A DNA stretch of 13,946 nucleotides from Hemicentrotus pulcherrimus (GCA_003118195.1 BEXV01000351.1:80831-94776), one strand, 5' to 3'; positions 1-10,322 are shown, counted from the stretch's first letter. Numbers and translations: made by a program. The notes: generated by a model from the sequence alone, not told the origin.

Positions 1-1615
1 AAAATTATGAAAAAAATTATTTAACCTATTAAAAATAAACATTTATAAGAACATTAATTGAACAAGTCTGAGCTGCTATCTCTGTGTATTATAACGAATA
101 CATCAGTAAATTCAATATGGCAGCTTTCATGAATCACAACTTTATAGACAACAACATTCGGCAAATCTTTAAAAGTAATCATTTATTGTCAAGTTGAAAC
201 CATGATTCTTGTACAATTGCAAATAAAACATGATTAAAGATGGAAGTATGAATGTAAGCACTATTTTTCTTCACATGATTATTTTATGTGAAATTAGTGC
301 CGGTCGAAAGCAATGTTTTTCATCAAGAGTGGTGGGCAGAAATCCCCGATGCTGGCCCGCACCCACCCAGTGCCGAACACTATTCTTACTATCAACCAGC
401 GGCGACTTTGACAAAAGTGAGTAATTTTTGTTTCACCGAAAACAGTTAATCAGGTCTATTTGATTACGTGAAATTATCCAAAAGAAGACGTAGATGGCGT
501 TAACCAGTATTTGCCAAGCTACACGCCCTTTAACAGATTCTATTCTGTCTGCTCACCCACTGTGTCTGTACATACAAAAACCCACAGGTCTATGCACCAT
601 AAGCAGTCCTTGACTTTCATCTGGAGCACCAAGCTTGGTGACTCATGAATGCAGAGAAAGAGATCTCACACACATAACTGAAGAGCACCCACGACTGATC
701 TAATAATGTGAAATTGCTAACCAAAATGGTTCTATTTTTAAAACTACAAGTAAAAGTAAGATTTTATTTCTAGCCCTTTTTTTTTCTCACTCCTCTGGCA
801 AGATGTCAAGACTGCCCATCCTTAAATCTGTGAGTGCTTCGTGAGTCATCAAATCAGTAACCCCTCTCGTATGATACGTGCAAGGTTTCAGAAACGTGAA
901 GGCCGGTATCAAAATTCAAATACAAATTCAATTATTCCTGGCTAGCCAGACATTAAAGACTGCATGCCCTTTGTTAACAATAGCTATCATACTGCAAGAT
1001 AATGGCTCTAACGTTATTAATGAATCCATCAAATTTTTGTTTACACGTGATGCAGTAAACCACTGCATGGAAAATAGAAACTATTAACTCTTTCAAATAC
1101 CATTGGAATTTAACCTTTTCAATTTTTTGGCCTGCAAATGCAACATACATGTACATGTAGTACAAAGGTGGTTTATTGCATCGTACATATTCCTATAATG
1201 GGGATTATATTTCTAGAACGCTGCAGGAACCATGCAGAGTTGCAACCAATATTGATCAAAACAGGAAAGACATTAGAAATTTGAAGAAAGCAGCGCTTGA
1301 CACTAAAATTAAGATCGCAAAACTAAATTTTTACTCCTCCACCCTTAACTTTTTTTACAAAGATCGTCAACCATTACTGAGGTAAACTAAAGAAGTTTGT
1401 TGCCACAGAACTGTATTTTTATCATACTGGTAAATAACAAATACATGTACATGTATGCTGAGATACCGGTAGTGATTTCTACATGCACCTGTAAGTGTTT
1501 TCATCAAATCAGAGAGTACATTGAAGCTGTACATAGAGCATACCAGGATTGCTCAGGCCATACAAAATCACTTACATGTACTGTATGTGACTACATGTAC
1601 ATGTAGTATTAGGGT
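1..1615. other. Intron 2 sequence without recognised gene
   Basis: AT-rich sequence with short TACATGTA arrays at about 1145-1160, 1440-1456 and 1573-1606. Small open frames (for example 230-424 and 878-1087) show no recognisable domain, splice context or codon signature. Nothing further is supported. Confidence 0.6.
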
Positions 1616-2134
1616 AAGGAGTCACTAGGAGAGTCTAGTCACTCCTTGCATGCAGGGTGTGGGTTATGTCCAGTTTGTACTTTGCAGTCCCCTTGTCAGT
1701 TGTTATGCATAACAGCGGCTGAACTGTGAGACTATACATAGACAGTACACCATAGGCTTTGTACTCTTGTTTGATGCTGCCGGAGACTGTAAAGTTAGGT
1801 TTAACCTCAAGAATTCATGGAATGACGTTCAAGTTTAAATATCAAGTATGAATCTGCAGACTACCCTGCCTGGACAAACTACTCTGCAACAATTGTACTC
1901 TATTGTACAGTATGTATCAAGGGGCAAACTAAACTGATTTAGAAATGGGCACAGCTGGTTGTCTGGGTCTAGTCTGGAATGGGTTTCAATCAATGTACAT
2001 CTGAAGCGAATGGACTTGGACAAATTCTCTTAAGTCTGCTGAGACTCTTCCTGTCTGAGGCATATATGACTTCCACAATCAGACTCATAGGATAGTCTCA
2101 AAACATAGACTCTTTAGGCCTGTATTCATGAGCT
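1616..2134. repeat. 519-bp repeat, copy 1
   Basis: First of two nearly identical head-to-tail copies. It begins AAGGAGTCACTAG and ends TTCATGAGCT. Its first 32 bp (1616-1647) form an imperfect hairpin with 13-bp arms (one C:C mismatch) and a six-base loop. The antisense open frame inside it (2023-1835) is repeated identically in copy 2 and is not convincing as a gene. I do not recognise the family. Confidence 0.9.
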
Positions 2135-2135
2135 N
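2135..2135. other. Ambiguous base / assembly join (N)
   Basis: The only N in the window sits exactly between the two 519-bp copies, which marks the duplication as a possible assembly artefact. Confidence 0.9.
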
Positions 2136-2136
2136 A

Positions 2137-2655
2137 AAGGAGTCACTAGGAGAGTCTAGTCACTCCTTGCATGCAGGGTGTGGGTTATGTCCAGTTTGTA
2201 CTTTGCAGTCCCCTTGTCAGTTGTTATGCATAACAGTGGCTGAACAGTGAGACTATACATAGACAGTACACCATAGGCTTTGTACTCTTGTTTGATGCTG
2301 CCGGAGACTGTAAAGTTAGGTTTAACCTCAAGAATTCATGGAATGACGTTCAAGTTTAAATATCAAGTATGAATCTGCAGACTACCCTGCCTGGACAAAC
2401 TACTCTGCAACAATTGTACTCTATTGTACAGTATGTATCAAGGGGCAAACTAAACTGATTTAGAAATGGGCACAGCTGGTTGTCTGGGTCTAGTCTGGAA
2501 TGGGTTTCAATCAATGTACATCTGAAGCGAATGGACTTGGACAAATTCTCTTAAGTCTGCTGAGACTCTTCCTGTCTGAGGCATATATGACTTCCACAAT
2601 CAGACTCATAGGATAGTCTCAAAACATAGACTCTTTAGGCCTGTATTCATGAGCT
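2137..2655. repeat. 519-bp repeat, copy 2
   Basis: Second copy, offset by 521 bp. By eye it differs from copy 1 at only two bases, both in the AACAGCGGCTGAACTGTG segment (C to T and T to A). The 32-bp hairpin is repeated at 2137-2168. The copies are separated only by an N and an A (2135-2136). This suggests either a very recent tandem duplication or an assembly join of two overlapping contigs or haplotypes. Confidence 0.9.
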
Positions 2656-2815
2656 ACTATCCCACTATTTGAACTATCCTGATCGCAAATTATCCAGCTA
2701 ATTTGTGTCTTCATCAGCCCGAAATAGCAATTAGCGGGATATTTGGTCGGGATAATATCAAAAAAATCTTGATCTAGTTTGCAAAATATCCCGCTATTGG
2801 AATTAGTGGGATAGT
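2656..2815. repeat. Nested inverted repeats, TATCCC/GGGATA type (possible MITE)
   Basis: The outer arms ACTATCCCACTA (2656-2667) and TAGTGGGATAGT (2804-2815) are exact 12-bp inverted repeats. The inner arms TAGCGGGATATTT (2732-2744) and AAATATCCCGCTA (2784-2796) are exact 13-bp inverted repeats. The 160-bp unit starts exactly at the end of 519-bp copy 2. It resembles a small non-autonomous foldback element. No clear target-site duplication is visible. Confidence 0.6.
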
Positions 2816-3088
2816 TTGGGCCCATCTTCATCAGACCCTAGTACAGAGTCGAATGTCCCGATCCCATCATTCACAACGATTTCCGTTTTTCTGTGTTTGT
2901 AATAATCTAGCTCGTAGCACATGCTCTAACCTGTACCTGCGCTGCATGCGTGCGCAGCCAATACTTGTCTGCATTGTACAGCTGGTCGTACAGTCGGTCT
3001 CTGAAGTGTGCATGCGTCAATCTCCAGATTATTTTTTGAGCTAGTTTGAGATGAGCATATAGGTTTGGTGAAGACGCGATTTCGAGCA

Positions 3089-3129
3089 TCGGGATAATAT
3101 CCCGAGTCTGAAAATAGCGGGATATTTGG
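3089..3129. repeat. Second cluster of GGGATA motifs
   Basis: The near-palindrome TCGGGATAATATCCCGA (3089-3105) is followed by TAGCGGGATATTTGG (3115-3129), an exact 15-base match to 2732-2746. TCGGGATAATATC also recurs at 2747-2759. The order of the two blocks is swapped relative to the 2656-2815 unit, which suggests another rearranged copy of the same family. Confidence 0.6.
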
Positions 3130-4122
3130 CAATCTCGAGCTGATGAAGTCAAGCCTTTTGACTGCAGATTCAGTAAGTCTTAGTTTATTATAGGACACCT
3201 ACAAGAATGAATGAATCATCAATCAATCACAGGCATATTAAGTGAACAAATACAGAAATTGAATTGTGATGAAGATTGGAGAAGCCGGTGAGAGGCAGGC
3301 GGCTTGGTGGCTAAGGTTAGATGAGTATGGAGAGACTGTCATGTATCTGTTGTTCCAGATCACACCATAGGAGTTACAATCATGGACTTTATACATGTAC
3401 AATTGCACATAAATAGGCCCAGCAGGGTTGGTGGATGACATTTCATGGGTTACATGTACTTCAAATAATCCCGTCCGGTCGGGTGGTCGCCATACACGAC
3501 CTTTCGTGAAACGGAAACGGAAGATCATGCGACCTTTAGTAGATTTGCCGTAGGGTTTATACAAAGTGTAGGGTGAATTAGTTTACCTAGACCATTAGTA
3601 GATACATGTAGGAGAGGTTATTTCACAAACATTCCCCTGACATTTTGTGAATAAAGCATGTTTTCACAAAAAGTCAGATAACGCGACCACCTGGACCTGA
3701 TGCAATAATCCGATGATTCGAAGTAAGCCCATACCATTGATGTACATGTCCTTTGTGCATTCATATTTCATTACATGAATATATAATAGAAGCCTCTTTA
3801 TTTAGATCTGTTACAAGCGTTTGGCAGTCGCGTAGGCAGGCAAAGAAATGATTCCCTGACATTCGTCCATGTGTCGCAATCACAAACATGACCATGTTAC
3901 GTTTCAGAAGAAAAAAGTTTTTAAGTATTCACTGATGAGATTTAAAAGTTAAGAATAGACTCTCAAAAAACAGGAATTTATCAATATATTATAGCCTAAT
4001 TGAAATATGAAAATGACTTACATCTTTCAACAGTGAATAAATAGTGGCATGAGATTTCTATTCACCTACAAGTAGTGTCAAGAGGGAGATTTTGTTTGCT
4101 CATTCTATTTGTTTAGACTTAC
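3130..4122. other. Intron 2 sequence between repeat cluster and exon 2
   Basis: This stretch has no recognised gene. The antisense open frame 3564-3238 (108 codons) is the longest in the window but matches no family I know. A short CpG-containing patch lies at 3468-3545 (CCCGTCCGGTCGGGTGGTCG). TTTGCCGTAGGGTTTAT (3544-3560) and TTTCACAAACATTCCC (about 3622-3637) resemble 13520-13536 and 13537-13552 near exon 1, probably a dispersed repeat. Confidence 0.5.
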
Positions 4123-4353
4123 CTTGAGGTATGAGCCATGGTACTTTGTGACATAAATAGAATCACATTGACTGAGGACGGTGATCTCTTGCTGAATGTC
4201 TTCAATCTCATCTTCAGCTTCCTCTAGATCAATGATCTTGATGGCTACGATCTCCTTGCAGATGTTGTCTATGCCTTTGTAGACCTCACCGAAGGAACCC
4301 TTGCCGATACGCTCTAGCTTGGTGTAGAGCTTCTCTGGGTCCGCCTTCATATT
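4123..4353 (-). CDS. Coding exon 2 of GCKIII Ser/Thr kinase (STK24/25/26, MST3/SOK1/MST4 ortholog): start of kinase domain
   Basis: This 77-codon exon encodes the first part of the kinase N-lobe. Numbered from the exon 1 methionine, it holds the glycine-rich loop GKGSFG (about 30-35), the ATP-anchoring lysine in VAIK (about 52), and the alpha-C glutamate in DIQQEITVL (about 69). The segment [20 protein letters not shown] is a family signature shared almost unchanged with human MST3 and MST4. The 5' edge is a pyrimidine-rich acceptor ending CTTCTTAG|AAT. The 3' edge is CTCAAG|GTAAGTC after GSYLK, with both boundaries in phase 0. GCKIII kinases are cytosolic and Golgi-associated. They bind MO25 and CCM3/PDCD10, join the STRIPAK complex, and act in polarity, migration and cell death (family knowledge). 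The activation loop, HRD and DFG motifs and the C-terminal CCM3-binding region are in later exons outside the window. An internal ATG at 4350 could start a shorter isoform. Invertebrates generally have one co-ortholog, so I assign no specific paralog symbol. Confidence 0.96.
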
Positions 4354-4731
4354 CTAAGAAGGTGCAAATGAAAAAGGATGAAAATAATAAAACTTGACAA
4401 ATAATTATGTAAATCTACACAATATCATGGACTTTCTCTAAGCACTCATACACATGTAAATACAAGCGAGAACTGTAATATTTTCTAGACAAGGTTCTAT
4501 GTGGTATTAAAAGGTCTACTTTAAAACCAAATTGAACTTGACAAATTGTACACTACAAAACACTGACCGAAATTACCTTCATGCATCTGTTATTTTATCA
4601 TACTTTTTGAATAGCTTTATGCTATCTTCTGTTTTTTCCTCACTGATATACAAAGTAAAGTTTTTAAAGAACTTTGACCTCTGGGTACACCCAGGGTGAT
4701 AGTGAGCACTCAAAAAAGGAGAAGAGAATTC

Positions 4732-4905
4732 GGGGGGGGGGAGGCATCTAACAACATTCCCCCCTCTTAAGAAGGAAAATTGGGGAAAAATCGAGAAAAA
4801 ATAGGGAAGAATGGAGAAAATAAGGGGAAATCAGGAAATCAGGGGAAAAAATTAGGGGAAAAAAAATTGGGAAAAAAATCAACAACAAAAAATAATAATC
4901 AGGAA
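4732..4905 (+). repeat. G10 run and purine-rich GGGGAAAA tract
   Basis: A run of ten G (4732-4741) is followed by a strongly strand-asymmetric tract of GGGGAAAAA, GGGAAGAA and AGGGGAAAT units (about 4774-4905). On the transcribed kinase RNA it is pyrimidine-rich. It is a low-complexity sequence with possible triplex or G-quadruplex-type potential on the plus strand. The open frame across it is a by-product of the composition. Confidence 0.75.
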
Positions 4906-4920
4906 ACCAATTTAATTCAG

Positions 4921-5095
4921 GTAATTATCAGGCCTGCTACACGCACCTGTTGCCTCGATTTTGAATGGCCATTGCGATCCCACGGCAGTGTATTGGATGG
5001 TTTCTCATTCTCCTTGATCCGCAACGAATCAATGCCCACTGAACAACAGAGGGCGCTGTAACGCTTGTGCATCGAAATTCACAAATTTAACGACT
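4921..5095. promoter_or_regulatory. CpG-containing non-repetitive patch upstream of exon 2 (possible enhancer or alternative promoter)
   Basis: This is roughly 150-170 bp of higher-complexity sequence with about nine CpGs in otherwise CpG-poor intron, and it holds the CTCF-like motif at 5043-5058. It lies 570-740 bp upstream of exon 2 on the kinase strand. Exon 2 contains its own in-frame ATG (4350), so a transcript starting here could make an isoform without the exon 1 leader. Vertebrate STK24 is known to use alternative first exons. No donor or TATA motif stands out, so this is inference. Confidence 0.25.
5043..5058 (+). promoter_or_regulatory. CTCF-like core motif
   Basis: ACAACAGAGGGCGCTG matches the bilaterian CTCF consensus CCASYAGRKGGCRSYR at all positions from YAG onward, with two mismatches in the first four bases. 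Binding is not shown. Confidence 0.35.
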
Positions 5096-5191
5096 ACAGA
5101 GAAGTGAACTCAAAGTAAGGTCTATCAAACTGCTATAAAAAGTTTGACATCCTTCATATCATAAACTTGCGGAGAACAAGTGAAATCCATA

Positions 5192-5288
5192 GACACATGT
5201 ATGTAACATGTACATGTACAATATTGCACAAAACTATCAAACTGATCCTGAATAAAGTTGTCTGTTAACATGTACATGTACATGTACT
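5192..5288. repeat. TACATG arrays
   Basis: Two palindromic runs, ACATGTACATGTACA at about 5206-5220 and AACATGTACATGTACATGTAC at 5268-5288. Both belong to the window-wide TACATG simple-repeat family. Confidence 0.8.
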
Positions 5289-5358
5289 ATCCTCATTACA
5301 ACATACTGTAATGCCTTTAAATACAAAAATACTCTTCAAGTACATGTAGATTCCCATT

Positions 5359-5428
5359 AAATCCAAGGTTTTGAGTAAATCCAAGGTTTTGAGTATATCC
5401 AAAGAATATTAAATCCAAGATCATGAGT
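5359..5428. repeat. 18-bp tandem repeat, about four units
   Basis: AAATCCAAGGTTTTGAGT occurs exactly twice (5359-5376 and 5377-5394). A degenerate, shortened 16-bp unit (5395-5410) and a third recognisable copy, AAATCCAAGATCATGAGT (5411-5428), follow. This is a minisatellite-like array with no evident function. Confidence 0.85.
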
Positions 5429-7615
5429 TATACTCCATGCGCCAGTGATTCAGACCATAAAAATCACAATTTTGACGCACTGTCAACAATTAAATTATCA
5501 ACGTCAAAAACATGTACCGGTACATGTACAGTCAGCTAGTACGATACACCCTATATGAAGCTCTGCAAGTTTATGCAAGGAGTTGGGTGCTTTTCTAGGG
5601 CAGAACTATGAGAAAATCCCTCTTCTCTCTAGCACTTTTAAGAAAACTTTTGAAAAGGGGGAGTTGAGAGACAAAATCCCGGTCGTCAACAATCAATAGT
5701 TTGCAGAGAAACCAATCCCAAACAATCACTCTTTTCACATATTATTCCTTTTCAAATCCTCTATGCTCACTGCAAATCACAGACCCTAACTATAAAAGTA
5801 ACTTGCTACAAGTGGCTTCCAAAACCTATACACAAACACAGTGGATTTAGTCCTGGCCAAGTTGACAAAGGCCAAGAATATACAGGCAGACACTGGGTAA
5901 ATCTGTCAGAAAATCAGAAGCAAATCATTCAACCGAGAGACAGAGCAGCCATGTCTATTCCTGACTTTCATGGCTCAGAATGAATGGTCCAAACAAACTC
6001 AACTATTTGCACGATGATCTATCAGAAAAAAAAGTTGATCCCCCTTGCTCGTTCACGATCCTCATGATCTCATTAACATAAAATTGCTACTCCCTTGGCT
6101 AAGTCTCTGATTAGTTTAACTGACTCTATCCTATATCTTGAGCGGTTGTGTGACGGTGACTAAGTCAGGATCACTTTGCGCGTGTCCCCCTCCCAATAGC
6201 TTTTGTCATTATCTCCTGCAGCCAGGTCTCTTTCCCCCCTCTCGCACAGTTCATGACAGGTGAAGGCTGCCTGAACTTTCCCTAACATACACTGTAACAC
6301 GAATAGACCCGGGTAGATTGACGATACCACCTTCCACGTAGAGTATACATGTAGGAGGTCTTGACAATCAACCTTCATACATGTACATGTATAAGAAGGC
6401 TGAATACAAACTTGTTTCAAAACAAATGTTGTGTACATGAACTTGAGCTGTGAATAACAGGATACATGATTTTACAGCATGAGAAACTGTCTCTGCCCGT
6501 AGGCCTAGTAGAGACACCAGACGAAGAGAGGAAAACCTTCGAATTTCAGAGAGGGGAAAAAGAGGTGTTTTGACTTCATTGAGGGGAAGGAGACAAGGTC
6601 CTAATTGCAGGCTTCCCATATTACCGCTTATCACACAATACAAAGTGCAGTAAACATGGAATCATAACAAGCTCAGATTCACAGGCTTCTTGAAGGTGAG
6701 TGAAACAATTCAGTTTTCCTCTTTAATATTTGAAAGAAAATAATAGCACAGGCCACAGGCCAAATAAAACAAAACCATGTTTTAATAGCATCCTGCCTAT
6801 TTGAAAAATAGGAAGGAGGAGGCCCTTTTCTTTCTTCTTTTTTTTTCTTCTTCAAAACGGACCCTCATAATGGCCGCTCGGTACATTTTTCCTGACAGTG
6901 GGGCTATTTCCCAAGATGGCCACCGGCATTTTTTTTTGTGTGGGTAAAATCAGACATACGGTAGATCATTTAAGTATTATGTTTTTCATGTCTTTTTCCT
7001 TTAAAAAAGGCGGCCCCCAAAAAGGAAGCGGGCCGGGATGTTAAACATAATCTTTTTTTAATGGCCTTATCTTTCTTGTTGCAGTATTAATCAAAATAAT
7101 TAATCAAAATAGCATAACCCCTGAAATACACAAACTTATACTCTCGTCACGCCAAGTTATACTTCCAGTCATAGTCAAATTTACATGTAAGTTACATAAC
7201 TGGATCAATAAGAAATGCATTGTGTATAACAGGTTGGAGATAGGCCATACAGTACATGTACTTTACTCTGCTGATTAAAAAAAAAGATCAAACAATGTCT
7301 AATTCTGTATACCGGTATTTTCTTTAAAACACAGACGCTCATGATGATAGCAAGGTTACTTGTAGTTTACAGTCTATGTACAGTACAGTGTAGGCCTATT
7401 GTTTTTTGCCCCTTTGATATTAAAACAAATACCTACATGTACATGTTAAGAAGTAACTAATGTTTTTATCAGGTTATCATAGAGTATACACACTGTAGCT
7501 GCATTTACATTGCAAGCAAAAATTGATGATTTTTCTCATATTCTTGTGTTTCATTTTTGCAAAGCAACTACCGGTAACTGCAAACACAACAAAAAACTGA
7601 AATCACACGTGTTTT
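5429..7615. other. Intron 1 sequence without recognised gene
   Basis: Mostly unique AT-rich intron. It holds a short hairpin CCTATTT-GAA-AAATAGG (6796-6812), a pyrimidine tract (6823-6853), and two YY1-like ATGGCC sites (about 6870 and 6915). TACATG runs lie at about 5512-5528, 6378-6390 and 7435-7446. Antisense open frames at 6160-6643 have no recognisable domains. Confidence 0.55.
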
Positions 7616-7620
7616 TGTTA

Positions 7621-7686
7621 AAAACACCTGCCAAAATCTGAGAATTTTTTTTAAAACACCTGCCAAAATTTCACAGATTTTGGCAG
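7621..7686. repeat. AAAACACCTGCCAAAAT direct repeat with inverted third copy
   Basis: AAAACACCTGCCAAAAT occurs at 7621-7637 and again at about 7653-7669. CTGCCAAAATCTG (7628-7640) is inverted exactly at 7674-7686 (CAGATTTTGGCAG), so the region can fold into a 13-bp stem with a 33-nt loop. It may be a relic of a small mobile element or a regulatory cluster of CACCTG E-boxes. Confidence 0.7.
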
Positions 7687-7689
7687 TTT

Positions 7690-8980
7690 AAATGCTGCTC
7701 TCAAAACTTCAGTACGATTCTGGTATTTCGTCATGTGACTCGCTCCCGTGAAAGCAGCAACAAGTTGTGTACAGGATGTACGCGCACTCCGAAAGCCATC
7801 GGTCCCCTGGCTGCTTTAACTATTAAACAGCACATGCTTTCTATAGCACGTAGATAAAACAATCATCTTCAAATTTGTACATGTATATATGTACATGTAC
7901 AATGTATGTAACCAGGGAACTGTGATATGAGGCTTATGAACGTTGTGGATGTAACATACAGGTACCACAAACAAACTTGATTGTTTGCTTGTTTTGGGGG
8001 CGGGGTGTCCAGTGGTCTCAATGGCAGACTATTCATTGTTGCATGTACAACTGTAGGTGCTTGTACTATAGACTTGGACTTTGGACCTAGGAGGTAACCA
8101 GTACTGGCCCTATTTAGCGCGTCATTATCACTACACAAATACACAGCGTAAAATAGTTGTGATGAATTCATGCCAACTAGTCTAACGCTGACATTTCAAG
8201 CATGAGTGATCATAAATTTCTAGTTATTCTCCACAAATATGTACATGTGCAGTAGGCCTACATGTACCAGTAAGCATGAAACCATAATCTTGGAGTTAAT
8301 AGCGGTTTACACACTCCTGGCTCTCCTATACTCTCAGCTTTAGTACGGAGGCCATTATGGAGCTCAATACATGTACATGTAATCAATTCCTGCCAGGTAT
8401 GCCTCAACTTGTAAATAAAACACCTTTACAGTACACTGTACAGTATCAGACTTTTAGACAGGTCTGCAAATTGCTTCGATTTTCCCTTGTCACTCTCCTA
8501 TCAAATATGCTGTGAGACCAAACATATTTGGACCAGGGGTAAACCCATTTCCTGCTAAGAAGCCTGAGTTTTCTCAAATGTTCTAACAGTTTTTTGTGCC
8601 ATGGGTGGCAAAACTGGCAATTTCACCCCAAAATGGCAGAATGCAAGTGTTGAAGAATGAGGTGGGGAAAAAAGATGTCCCCTCTTTAAAGAAGGCCACT
8701 TCAACAGTAGATATATCAAGTCCTGTTAATCAAGGGAACAACACACCTTTTTCCTTCACAATTTATTTCTGAAATGCATTTATCATGACATATTAATGTC
8801 TGGCACAAGACTACCAGAGTTCAGAAGCTTAATGAGACCTGATAACGCCCAATGAGTGTCATTACATGATCACCATGCAATCAACAACATCAGGTGGTTC
8901 CTCATTCAATAAAACACTCATTTTGACCAGACATCATAAAAAACAAGTACGATTGTCAGAAGAGGCAGTAAACATTTATT
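7690..8980. other. Intron 1 sequence without recognised gene
   Basis: A small CpG-containing patch lies at 7728-7805 (GTCATGTGAC E-box-like palindrome and ACGCGCACTCCG). TACATG runs lie at 7876-7910 and 8369-8381. The antisense open frame 8171-7869 has no recognisable domain. The stretch at about 7998-8095 (GGGGCGGGGTGTCC onward) slightly resembles a tRNA-derived SINE head, but no clear A or B box is present. Confidence 0.5.
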
Positions 8981-8983
8981 AAA

Positions 8984-9060
8984 AAGGGGGGAACAAAAAA
9001 AAAAAAGAAAAAAGAAAAGAAAAGCAATGAAAAACTAAAAAAAAAAAAAATAAAAAAATA
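8984..9060 (+). repeat. A-rich low-complexity tract
   Basis: About 75 bp of almost pure A with scattered G (AAAAAGAAAAAAGAAAAG then a 14-A run). It could be a microsatellite or the poly(A) tail of an old retroposed element on the plus strand. No upstream element body or target-site duplication is clear. Confidence 0.8.
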
Positions 9061-9364
9061 TACCTGTACATGTATAAATTGGGCTTTGCCTTTATGCCTA
9101 CATGTATTGTACAGCATGAAATATGCTTTGAGGAATATCACACACTAAATATTTATATCTTAAAGTGAAAATCCAAAAAGAGTGACTGTGAACAAGGAAC
9201 AGTTATTAAATAATATTGTGTAGATTGAATTACATGTAGTTGGACATATTGTTTTAACATTTGTCTCTGTAAAACGAGCAGAAATGATTAAATTTTTCAG
9301 TGTTTTGGCAAGAAATTACAACTCCTTGTCCCCTTGATTATAGTTGTTTTCTTTTCATGTGATA

Positions 9365-9480
9365 CATTTACATGTACATGTACATGTACATACTGGTATG
9401 TACATGTACAAACATGTAAAACATTATGCAGTACTGCATGTACATGTAAATGTAGGCCTTACATGTAATGTACAGTACAC
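9365..9480. repeat. TACATG array with perfect 15-bp inverted repeat
   Basis: Runs of CATGTACATG and TACATGTA. Within it 9379-9393 and 9396-9410 are exact reverse complements separated by TG, giving a hairpin or cruciform-capable 32-bp palindrome. Further TACATGTA units follow to 9480. Confidence 0.85.
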
Positions 9481-9848
9481 ATTTTGAAGTGTAGTTTAAT
9501 TGAATATCAACAAGTTATTGTGTGTCTATTTTTTAAATAACCACTTGAAGTCTTGTATACATGGTTCACTGGGTTTCTGCTATTTAGCACATTCTTTGTG
9601 CATGGCATTCTTTGATAACAAAGGCATGGTACGCAGTCTACGTAATATCAAATGGAATAAATTTCTTTAGAATTAGTAACAGAAAACATCAAAGCAGGCC
9701 ATATTATGATGGCAGTTCCTCTTATATACAAAAAATGTCACCTATTTTACCTGTACTTTTGTGTACAAAACTAAATGTACGTTCTAAGCACCAACTGCTT
9801 TAAATTTTGTGTACAGTACAAAATTTAATTGAGTATGTGCTGAATGTA

Positions 9849-9874
9849 TTTACATGTACATGTACATGTATACA
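9849..9874. repeat. TACATG array
   Basis: An uninterrupted TTTACATGTACATGTACATG run, a simple palindromic repeat. Confidence 0.85.
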
Positions 9875-10020
9875 AGCTTAAAATCTCATTATAACTAGGA
9901 AATAGGGCTCTCCGTATTATCCTTAATTCTCTGTCATGAGAGAAAATCTAAAATCCCCAGTCCGAGTCATTATATGAGATGCCAAGCAGAGTAGGAAACA
10001 AATAATAACATAATTAAACT

Positions 10021-10060
10021 ATGTACATGTATGTACACGTACATGTATGTGTACCAGTAC
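10021..10060. repeat. TACATG/TATGTAC array
   Basis: Degenerate ATGTACATGTATGTACACGT units, related to the other arrays in intron 1. Confidence 0.75.
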
Positions 10061-10242
10061 GCACAGCTGATACTGATTAAACCCATACAATTATGGACTG
10101 CTAGAGGGGGGAAGTAAATGTAATCCAAAATAATTTCAGACACATCAGCCAATATTGGTCATGAACCATAATCTTCAATAATTCTAAGAGCTATTGAAAA
10201 TGAAAACATGTACTTTTCTAAATATAGGGGCCTACAGTTGTC

Positions 10243-10322
10243 AGTACAGTGTACATGTACATGTACATACATGTACATATTTATATACATTTACATGTAC
10301 TGTACATGTACATGTACATTTA
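10243..10322. repeat. TACATG array
   Basis: About 80 bp made mostly of GTACATGTAC and ACATAC units, with many overlapping palindromes. Confidence 0.85.

Larger units (their letters stand above)
1..4122 (-). other. Intron 2 of the GCKIII kinase gene (partial)
   Basis: The intron begins with the GTAAGTC donor at 4122 and runs past the left edge of the window. The next family segment expected after SYLK (a stretch resembling KLWIIMEYLGGG) is not found anywhere from 1 to 4122 on the minus strand, so exon 3 lies outside. The intron contains the 519-bp tandem duplication and the TATCCC inverted-repeat cluster. Confidence 0.85.

Noticed and set aside
230..424. 64-codon plus-strand frame with Cys/Pro-rich stretch
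   Set aside because: No domain or splice context, and it lies within intron 2 on the opposite strand to the gene.
1835..2544. Two identical 62-codon antisense frames
   Set aside because: They are identical only because the 519-bp segment is duplicated. There is no family resemblance and no independent coding evidence.
2656..3129. CRISPR-like spaced repeats
   Set aside because: The repeats are inverted, irregularly spaced and too few, and the host is an animal.
3238..3564. 108-codon antisense open frame, longest in the window
   Set aside because: No recognisable domain, low-complexity C-terminal half, no fitting splice edges, and it lies in intron 2.
4780..5061. 93-codon Lys/Gly/Asn-rich plus-strand frame
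   Set aside because: The first half is the GGGGAAAA low-complexity tract. The second half has no known domain.
7998..8095. Possible tRNA-derived SINE or tRNA gene
   Set aside because: There is a weak A-box-like CAGTGGTCTCAATGG but no GGTTCGA-type B box and no cloverleaf pairing.
8956..9141. Phe/Ser-rich antisense frame resembling a membrane segment
   Set aside because: It is produced by the A-rich tract at 8984-9060 read on the opposite strand.
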